From Chryseobacterium angstadtii (lineage in GTDB: Bacteria; Bacteroidota; Bacteroidia; Flavobacteriales; Weeksellaceae), in contig NZ_LFND01000003.1 of the NCBI RefSeq assembly GCF_001045465.1, positions 930,001 to 994,000 of the forward strand: DNA of 64,000 nt, in the 5' to 3' direction. Under the pieces are notes generated by a model. The model was not told the origin of the DNA, did not search any database, and worked only from the letters and a program-made list of their open reading frames with translations. Positions 58,453-64,000 of the stretch are shown piece by piece. The first letter of the stretch is position 1. Every line of letters starts with the position of its first letter. Made by a program: the position numbers and the translations under genes.

Positions 58453-59811
58453 ATGGACTCGGACATAGTCAGGCTTTTGCTAGCCTTATTTCTTGTTTTA
58501 CTAAATGGCTTTTTCGTAGCCGCAGAATTTTCAATTGTTAAAGTTCGTTATTCACAAATCCAGTTAAAAGCAGCCGAAGGTAACTCTATGGCGAAGCAGG
58601 CAGAGCATATTATCAAACATCTTGATGAGTATCTTTCTGCAACTCAGCTTGGTATCACATTGGCGTCTCTTGCGCTGGGTTGGGTAGGTGAAAGCGCTTT
58701 ACATCATGTGGTAGAAAGTATCTTCCACTCTTTAAATGTTGATCTTACTCAGGCAACCGTTACCACCATTTCCGTGGTGACAAGCTTTGTATTGATTACC
58801 GTAATGCATATTGTATTTGGAGAACTTATTCCAAAATCTATAGCTATCAGAAAATCGGAAGCAACCACAATGGCAACGGCGGTACCGCTAAGAGTTTTTT
58901 ATACCATCTTCAAGCCGTTTATCTGGTTGATGAATTTAATGTCAAACGGATTTTTAAGATTAATTAAAATTCATCCGGCTTCAGAGCAGGAAATTCACTC
59001 TACTGAGGAGCTTCAGCTTTTGGTAAAACAAAGCGCGGACAGCGGTGAGATTGAAGAAGAGAATTACGAGATCATCAAAAATGCCTTTGATTTTACGGAT
59101 CATTCTGCCAAGCAGATTATGGTACCCAGACAAAATATTACTTCCATTGATTTTGAGGAAGATATTAACGAAATTATCAACAAAATCATGGACAGCGGGT
59201 ATTCCCGTATTCCGGTGTATCTTAATTCCATAGATAATGTGATCGGGGTTTTATACACGAAAGAAATTATCCGCGAATTTGTTAAAAGAAAAGGAGATCT
59301 GAATCACGATGATCTTAAAGACCTGATGCGTGATGCATTCTTTGTGGTAGGAAGTAAGAAAATTTCTGATCTTCTGAAGATATTCCAGCAGAAAAAGCAG
59401 CACCTTGCTATCGTTATTGATGAGTTTGGTGGAACGGAAGGAATCATTACCCTGGAAGATATTCTGGAAGAGCTGGTAGGCGAAATTCAGGATGAAGAGG
59501 ATGATGAAGATAAGCTGGTGGATAAAATTGGAGACAATATCTATTGGGTTCAGGCTACGCAGCCGTTGGATGAGATCAATGAGCATCTCCCTAAAAAACT
59601 GCCTCTTTCTGAGGAGAGTGAGTACAATTCATTGGCAGGATTTATTCTGCACGAGCTGGAAGATATTCCGGAAGAAAACCAGGAATTCGATCTCGAGAAT
59701 TACCATTTTAAGATTCTGAAAATGAATAATAAAAGTGTAGAGCTCGTAGAATTGGTATATGAAGGCCCGAATGTACTGAGTGATCTTGCAGATAAAATAG
59801 GAGAAGTTTAA
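58453..59811 (+). CDS. CNNM/CorC-family (hemolysin-like) membrane protein
   Basis: 452 residues. An N-terminal DUF21 membrane domain with about four helices (1-195, LLNGFFVAAEFSIVKVR and ATQLGITLASLALGWVGE) is followed by two CBS domains (about 215-335, MVPRQNITSIDF and SGYSRIPVYL) and the CorC/HlyC C-terminal domain (about 360-445). The family is linked to Mg2+ or Co2+ transport and is often named hemolysin for historical reasons only. It is 12 bases before clpS, probably one transcript. Confidence 0.92.
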   Translation: MDSDIVRLLLALFLVLLNGFFVAAEFSIVKVRYSQIQLKAAEGNSMAKQAEHIIKHLDEYLSATQLGITLASLALGWVGESALHHVVESIFHSLNVDLTQATVTTISVVTSFVLITVMHIVFGELIPKSIAIRKSEATTMATAVPLRVFYTIFKPFIWLMNLMSNGFLRLIKIHPASEQEIHSTEELQLLVKQSADSGEIEEENYEIIKNAFDFTDHSAKQIMVPRQNITSIDFEEDINEIINKIMDSGYSRIPVYLNSIDNVIGVLYTKEIIREFVKRKGDLNHDDLKDLMRDAFFVVGSKKISDLLKIFQQKKQHLAIVIDEFGGTEGIITLEDILEELVGEIQDEEDDEDKLVDKIGDNIYWVQATQPLDEINEHLPKKLPLSEESEYNSLAGFILHELEDIPEENQEFDLENYHFKILKMNNKSVELVELVYEGPNVLSDLADKIGEV

Positions 59812-59823
59812 AGAGCAATACAG

Positions 59824-60129
59824 ATGACTTTTTACAATAATATAAGAGACTACGAGGATCCAAAACGTAAGTACGAAGAAGAAGTACTGGTTCTGGACGA
59901 TACGGATGAAGTATATAAGCTGGTTCTTCACAATGATGACGTTCACACTTTTGATTATGTGATCGACTGTCTGATGGAGATCTGCAAACATACACTGGAA
60001 CAGGCAGAACAATGTACTATTCTGGTGCACTACAAAGGAAAATGTACGGTGAAAACAGGATCTATTGATGTTCTGAAACCCATGCACGAAAAACTGCTTT
60101 CAAGGGAATTAACCAGTGAAATAGTATAA
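59824..60129 (+). CDS. clpS: ClpS, N-end-rule adaptor of the ClpAP-type protease
   Basis: 101 residues. The core VYKLVLHNDDVHTFDYVIDCL, with the following helix and the CTVKTG strand, is the ClpS fold. LHNDDVHTF forms the pocket for N-terminal bulky residues. It hands such substrates to the Clp ATPase. It is followed by a clear terminator. Confidence 0.9.
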   Translation: MTFYNNIRDYEDPKRKYEEEVLVLDDTDEVYKLVLHNDDVHTFDYVIDCLMEICKHTLEQAEQCTILVHYKGKCTVKTGSIDVLKPMHEKLLSRELTSEIV

Positions 60130-60132
60130 ATG

Positions 60133-60159
60133 AAACTCTGCTCCCGGGCAGAGTTTTTT
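60133..60159 (+). terminator. Terminator after clpS
   Basis: A 9-bp stem (AAACTCTGC/GCAGAGTTT) with a 6-base loop and a T run, starting 3 bases after the stop codon. Confidence 0.9.
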
Positions 60160-60195
60160 ATTAAAATGTAATTTTTCTCACTAAATACAGATTTA

Positions 60196-60220
60196 TTGAC
60201 AAAGAGTTAAAGTAATTTTG
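60196..60220 (+). promoter_or_regulatory. Promoter of the M36 protease gene
   Basis: TTGAC at 60196-60200 and TAATTTTG at 60213-60220, 41 bases before the ATG. The 14-base spacer between TTG and the -7 box is shorter than usual. Confidence 0.5.
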
Positions 60221-60261
60221 TTTATATTAGCAATTAATACACCCTAAATCAATATAAATAA

Positions 60262-62109
60262 ATGAAACAAAAAATTACTTCGTTGGCGCTTTGCGGTATA
60301 CTATGTTTTTCAGCATTGAACGCCCAGACATCATCTTTTGAAACTTCAGCCCAAAAATGGATCAAAGAAAATTCAAAAGATTTGGGAATCCAGGAATTCA
60401 GTGGTCTCAAATTAAGCTCAGTAAGAAAAGGAAATACAGGTGAAACTTTACGTTTTCAGCAGATGATAAAGACTGTTCCTGTTTTCCAGTCTGAAATTGT
60501 AGTCCATTTTAATAAAGATGGAATAATAACTTATACCGGTGCAGAAAGCTTTAAAAAAGACATAAAGGAGGTGAATATCAATCCTTCTTTACCAGCCTCA
60601 GAAGCTCTTCAAAAAGCTCATATTGCTTCTAATACAAAAGGAGCCGTTACTTCTGAAGAAAGCAAGCTGGTGGTTTATCTTACCGATGCAGGAGATACGA
60701 AATTGGCTTACAGGGTATTAACCAGTTCTTTTGAACATTCAGGAAACTGGGAAACCATTGTAGATGCACAAAACGGAGATATTATAAGCGTTAAAAATAT
60801 CGCTCATTACAACCGTGATGAAGATGGTACTCCGGGGCAACCTAAAAAAAAATCAAAAAAAGGAATAAGCGCTAAGAAGGAGTATGTTTCAGGTAACGGC
60901 TATATTTTCAATCCGGATCCACTTTCCAGAATGCAGGTGGCTTATGCCGGAAACTATGTAGATAACAATGACGCCACCAATGCAAGCTTAGATGCTGCAA
61001 GATCTTTGGTTACGATTCCTGAAGTAGAATTAGCAGCAGGAGTATATAAATTAAAAGGATCTTATGCAGAAATTAAAGATCTTGAGACACCTAGTACGGG
61101 ATTGTTTACCCAAGCTACAAATCAGTTTTTATTTAACAGAAATGATCAGGGATTTGAGGCTGTAAATGCTTATTGGCATGTAGATAACAGCTTACGTTAT
61201 ATCAATGAAACTTTAAATATTGTTTGCAAACCTTTAACCAATGAAGGTATTTTATGGTTCGATCCACATGGCCTTGATGGTGATGACAATTCTTATTACA
61301 GCAATGGAAGACTTGTTTTTGGAGAAGGAGGAGTAGACGATGCTGAAGATGCGGATGTTGTTTTACATGAACTGGGACACGGAATTCACGACTGGCTTAC
61401 CAATGGAAGTTTGTCTCAGGTTCAGGGACTTAGTGAAGGTTGTGGAGATTACTGGGCACAGTCATACAGCAGAAGTTTGAACCAATGGCCTTCGTCAGCA
61501 CCTGCATATAACTGGATGTTTAGTTGGGATGGTCATAACGAATATTGGGGAGGAAGAATTACCAACTATACTGTTTTATATCCTGGTACCGGGGCCATCC
61601 ACACAAGAGGCCAAATCTGGGCTTCTTCGCTGATGAGAATATATGATAAAATTGGTAAGGAGAAAACAGACAGGGCATTTTTAGAGGGATTGAGCGTTAC
61701 GAACTCCAGTACCAACCAGCAAAGTGCTGCTATAGCTGTAAGACAGGCTGCTATTGATATGCTTGGACAATTCGGATTCAACTGTGCGGATATTGCTGTA
61801 ATGACACAGGAATTTACTGCTGCAGGATATACTTTACCGGCTTATAACTGCCAGCTAAGTGTAGATGATGTTTCCAAAAAAGAAAATACGCTTTCTGTAT
61901 ATCCAAACCCGGCTACTGATGCTCTTTTTGTTATACTAAAAGGAAGCAAAGAGGAAAAAGCCGAAATCTACAATATGGAAGGCAGAAAAGTATTGGAAAC
62001 AACGCTTGGAAACGGTAAAAGTAAAATTGATATTTCAAATCTTTCAGCCGGAAATTACATTCTGACGGTAAAAGGAGTTGAGCTGTCAACTAAATTTATC
62101 AAGAAATAA
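60262..62109 (+). CDS. Secreted M36 (fungalysin-type) metalloprotease with T9SS sorting domain
   Basis: 615 residues. A signal peptide (to about LNAQ), an inhibitory FTP/PepSY-like propeptide (about 25-190), a catalytic zinc protease domain with HELGH (H369, E370, H373) and the third ligand probably E392 in GLSEGCGDYW, then a C-terminal T9SS sorting domain (about 545-615: LSVYPNPATDALF, YNMEGRKVLE, LSAGNYILTVKG, FIKK). It should be secreted through the type IX system and degrade external protein. A single gene with its own promoter and terminator. Confidence 0.92.
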   Translation: MKQKITSLALCGILCFSALNAQTSSFETSAQKWIKENSKDLGIQEFSGLKLSSVRKGNTGETLRFQQMIKTVPVFQSEIVVHFNKDGIITYTGAESFKKDIKEVNINPSLPASEALQKAHIASNTKGAVTSEESKLVVYLTDAGDTKLAYRVLTSSFEHSGNWETIVDAQNGDIISVKNIAHYNRDEDGTPGQPKKKSKKGISAKKEYVSGNGYIFNPDPLSRMQVAYAGNYVDNNDATNASLDAARSLVTIPEVELAAGVYKLKGSYAEIKDLETPSTGLFTQATNQFLFNRNDQGFEAVNAYWHVDNSLRYINETLNIVCKPLTNEGILWFDPHGLDGDDNSYYSNGRLVFGEGGVDDAEDADVVLHELGHGIHDWLTNGSLSQVQGLSEGCGDYWAQSYSRSLNQWPSSAPAYNWMFSWDGHNEYWGGRITNYTVLYPGTGAIHTRGQIWASSLMRIYDKIGKEKTDRAFLEGLSVTNSSTNQQSAAIAVRQAAIDMLGQFGFNCADIAVMTQEFTAAGYTLPAYNCQLSVDDVSKKENTLSVYPNPATDALFVILKGSKEEKAEIYNMEGRKVLETTLGNGKSKIDISNLSAGNYILTVKGVELSTKFIKK

Positions 62110-62129
62110 AAATTAATAGACTATTTTAA

Positions 62130-62157
62130 ATCCGGTGCTCAGGCATCGGATTTTTTT
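62130..62157 (+). terminator. Terminator of the M36 protease gene
   Basis: A 9-bp stem with one G-T pair (ATCCGGTGC/GCATCGGAT), a 4-base loop and a T run. Confidence 0.88.
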
Positions 62158-62190
62158 GTTTAAGACCAATTTATACCGGGATTGTTTTAT

Positions 62191-62217
62191 TTGCATTCAT
62201 CTAAAATAGTATATTTG
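62191..62217 (+). promoter_or_regulatory. Promoter of udk
   Basis: TTG at 62191-62193, a 16-base spacer, then TATATTTG at 62210-62217, 27 bases before the ATG. Confidence 0.65.
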
Positions 62218-62244
62218 TACCAACTATAAAGAAACAAAAAAAGA

Positions 62245-62859
62245 ATGCTTGTAATAGGAATTGCTGGAGGTACAGGATCCGGCAAAACTACAGTTGTTGA
62301 CAAAATACTTCAACAGCTTGATATTGAAGGAATGAATATCCTTTCCCAGGATAATTATTATCACGATAATCAGAATCTGACCCTCACCGAAAGAGAGGCA
62401 CTCAATTATGATCACCCAAAGTCTATCGATTTTGATCTGATGATAAAACATGTAAAAGCTTTGAAAAACAATGAGCCGATAGAACAGCCTGTTTATAGCT
62501 TTGTAACCCATTCCAGAACGGGCGACCACGTCACTGTAGAACCTAAAAATGTATTGGTAGTAGAAGGGATTCTGGTCCTTACCAACAAAGAACTGCTGAA
62601 AGAATTCGATTTAAAAGTATTCGTTCATGCAGATTCTGATGAAAGGCTGATCAGGAGAATCAGGAGAGATACTCAGGAAAGAGGAAGAGACCTGGGAGAA
62701 GTGCTTCACCGTTATCAAACCACATTGAAACCGATGCATCAGGAATTCATAGAACCATCCAAGAATGAAGCCGATTTGATCATTCCGAACATGAGACAGA
62801 ATTCCGTAGCGATTGATTTTTTAACTACTGTTATTAAAAATTCGTTGAGAAAACATTAA
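62245..62859 (+). CDS. udk: Uridine kinase
   Basis: 204 residues. The P-loop is GIAGGTGSGKTT (5-16). DNYYHDNQNLT and DHPKSIDFDLM form the nucleoside site, with RIRRDTQERGRDL the lid. It phosphorylates uridine and cytidine for pyrimidine salvage. It ends 2 bases before the DivIC-like gene. Confidence 0.95.
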   Translation: MLVIGIAGGTGSGKTTVVDKILQQLDIEGMNILSQDNYYHDNQNLTLTEREALNYDHPKSIDFDLMIKHVKALKNNEPIEQPVYSFVTHSRTGDHVTVEPKNVLVVEGILVLTNKELLKEFDLKVFVHADSDERLIRRIRRDTQERGRDLGEVLHRYQTTLKPMHQEFIEPSKNEADLIIPNMRQNSVAIDFLTTVIKNSLRKH

Positions 62860-62861
62860 AA

Positions 62862-63218
62862 ATGGAAGAAAACAAACTTATTAAAGACATCCAGCCGAAA
62901 TCTGAAACATTCAAAATGATTCAGAAATATGTTCTGAATAAATATACTATTACCATCTGTATGTTTCTGGTCTGGATGATTTTCTTTGATAAAACCTCTT
63001 TCCTTGTTATTCATGAACTGAACGGCGAAATCAGCCGATATGAAGACCAGCTGGAATATTATAAAAAGGAATACGAAAAGAATGACTCTTTTTATAAAAA
63101 GCTGATGAACAATAAGTCGGAAAAAGAAAAATACGCCAGAGAAAATTATTTTATGAAAAAACCGGATGAGGAAATCTTCATTCTGGTAGTAGACAGTACC
63201 AATGTCGCTAAAAAATAG
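62862..63218 (+). CDS. Septum formation initiator (FtsB/DivIC-like)
   Basis: 118 residues. A short cytoplasmic part, one membrane helix (about 28-52) and a periplasmic coiled coil (ELNGEISRYEDQLEYYKKEYEKN), ending in a YARENYFMKKPDEEIFIL block typical of the FtsB/DivIC family. It acts with FtsL-type and FtsQ-type proteins in the divisome. It is co-transcribed with udk. The next gene begins after a 214-base heptad array. Confidence 0.85.
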   Translation: MEENKLIKDIQPKSETFKMIQKYVLNKYTITICMFLVWMIFFDKTSFLVIHELNGEISRYEDQLEYYKKEYEKNDSFYKKLMNNKSEKEKYARENYFMKKPDEEIFILVVDSTNVAKK

Positions 63219-63229
63219 AAAAATTGAAA

Positions 63230-63440
63230 TGTGAATAGTCAATGAGTTTCACGGTAAATGGTCAATCGTCAATTTTTATAGATTCAGGATTGCCTTGCGG
63301 AGCAAAAATTCACCATTCACAAAACAAAGTAAATAAATGTCAATAGTGAATTGTCAATCATCAGTTTTGTAGTTTCAGGATTGATTTGTTGACCAAAATT
63401 AACCATTCACTATTGACCAAAACCAATAGCCAATGTCCAA
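63230..63440. repeat. Long heptad-phased degenerate repeat array before mutA
   Basis: About 30 consecutive 7-base units (AATGTGA, ATAGTCA, TCAATAG, TGAATTG, CAATAGC, CAATGTC and others) filling the gap and running through the mutA start codon. Two roughly 45-base blocks, at about 63276-63320 and 63369-63410 (core TTCAGGATTG and ACCATTCAC), are direct repeats of each other. Confidence 0.8.
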
Positions 63441-64000
63441 TACAGATATACTTCCAAACTGGGAAAATTTAGTAAAAAAGCAGCTTAAAACAGAAGACAT
63501 CTATTCTATTCTGAAAAAAGAAAACCTGGAAGGAATTGATGTAAAACCTTTTTACAGTGAAGTTCAGAAACCGCTGGCCAATCTGCCAAAAGTAGAAGAA
63601 AACACCCATTTGGTAGCCAGATATCACGAAAGTCTTGAGGAAGATGTGTTTGCATTCATTTTAGACCAGAATGTGGAAACTCTTGAACAAAAGACGCTTT
63701 TCATTAATAATAAAGATCTTGCCAGCCATATCAGCCCTAAAGAAGAAGATCAGTACTTTTCACTGATTGATGTTTTTAATGAAAATAATGGAACTATTGA
63801 TGACCAGTTGGCTAAGGAACTTTTATCCAAAGACTTTAAAAGAAATATCTGTGTTGATATATCACTTCATCAGAACGCAGGAGCAGCAATTTACCAACAG
63901 TTAGGCATTGCCCTTGCAAAAGCAAAAGAGCTTGCCGAAGTTTATGGCCCTGAAATTCTGAATAAACTGATTTTCAGAATAGCAGTCGGTGGAAACTATT
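63433..64000 (+). CDS. mutA: Methylmalonyl-CoA mutase small subunit, 3' end outside the window
   Basis: The first 189 residues; the frame is open to the window edge. It begins MSNTDILPNWENLVKKQL, and KRNICVDISLHQNAGAAIYQQLGIALAKAKEL with FRIAVGGNY matches the small, non-catalytic subunit of the two-subunit mutase, which works with MutB to interconvert methylmalonyl-CoA and succinyl-CoA using adenosylcobalamin. The large subunit gene is expected beyond the edge. The start codon lies inside a heptad repeat unit, so the first few residues derive from the repeat. Confidence 0.85.
   Translation, partial: MSNTDILPNWENLVKKQLKTEDIYSILKKENLEGIDVKPFYSEVQKPLANLPKVEENTHLVARYHESLEEDVFAFILDQNVETLEQKTLFINNKDLASHISPKEEDQYFSLIDVFNENNGTIDDQLAKELLSKDFKRNICVDISLHQNAGAAIYQQLGIALAKAKELAEVYGPEILNKLIFRIAVGGNY

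Noticed and set aside
1..64000. tRNA or rRNA genes
   Set aside because: No cloverleaf-like sequence with the GTTCRA-type T arm and no rRNA-like stretch was noticed on either strand. A tRNAscan run would settle it.

Overview
The window reads as a chromosomal segment of a flavobacterium (Bacteroidota), most likely Chryseobacterium or a close relative. The reasons are the low GC, the general lack of Shine-Dalgarno sequences, many promoters with the Bacteroidota -7 box TAnnTTTG, two proteins with type IX secretion (T9SS) sorting tails, an atp operon without the beta and epsilon genes, and a two-subunit-type methylmalonyl-CoA mutase gene at the right edge. It is mostly intact chromosome. I see no phage, insertion sequence, CRISPR array, rRNA or tRNA.

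Layout. 1-2.2 kb: the end of an acetyltransferase gene, a repeat-rich gap, a methyltransferase and a small YtxH-like protein. 2.3-7.1 kb: cyanophycin metabolism (isoaspartyl peptidase, cyanophycinase, cyanophycin synthetase). 7.5-16.7 kb: a minus-strand island of carbon-nitrogen ligases (two clear ATP-grasp enzymes, a GCS2-type carboxylate-amine ligase and a possible permuted ATP-grasp protein) with a class I glutamine amidotransferase, two alpha/beta hydrolases and an M17 aminopeptidase. Its product is unknown to me, and it is the best candidate for an undescribed system. 17.4-22.6 kb: glycogen synthesis (glgB, glgA, a lipoprotein, glgC). 23-28.8 kb: an SRPBCC protein, sucA, sucB and apaG. 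28.8-33.1 kb: a T9SS cargo, an exonuclease, a glycosyltransferase, a lipid A-type acyltransferase, a secreted thioredoxin and a six-cysteine double-glycine peptide. 33.1-39.6 kb: an aldehyde dehydrogenase and a tripartite EmrAB-TolC-type efflux operon with a divergent AraC regulator. 39.6-43.1 kb: a hairpin-bearing tandem repeat, rpsF-rpsR-rplI and a ClC channel. 43.2-48.2 kb: an NmrA/HxlR pair, a lone E2 acyltransferase, a SAM hydrolase and PhoH. 48.3-52.4 kb: three beta-barrel proteins and ffh. 52.6-58.1 kb: the atp operon atpBEFHAG. 58.4-64 kb: a CNNM/CorC-type protein, clpS, an M36 protease, udk, a DivIC-like protein and the start of mutA.

How it works together. Positions 2.3-22.6 kb group genes for a nitrogen reserve (cyanophycin) and a carbon reserve (glycogen) on either side of the ligase island. 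The island gene next to glgB carries a glycogen-binding-like N-terminal module. A second theme is DNA-level: many gaps between genes, including gaps inside operons, are filled by degenerate arrays with a strict 7-nt period that begin or end close to start and stop codons. Other gaps hold dispersed palindromic or inverted repeats.
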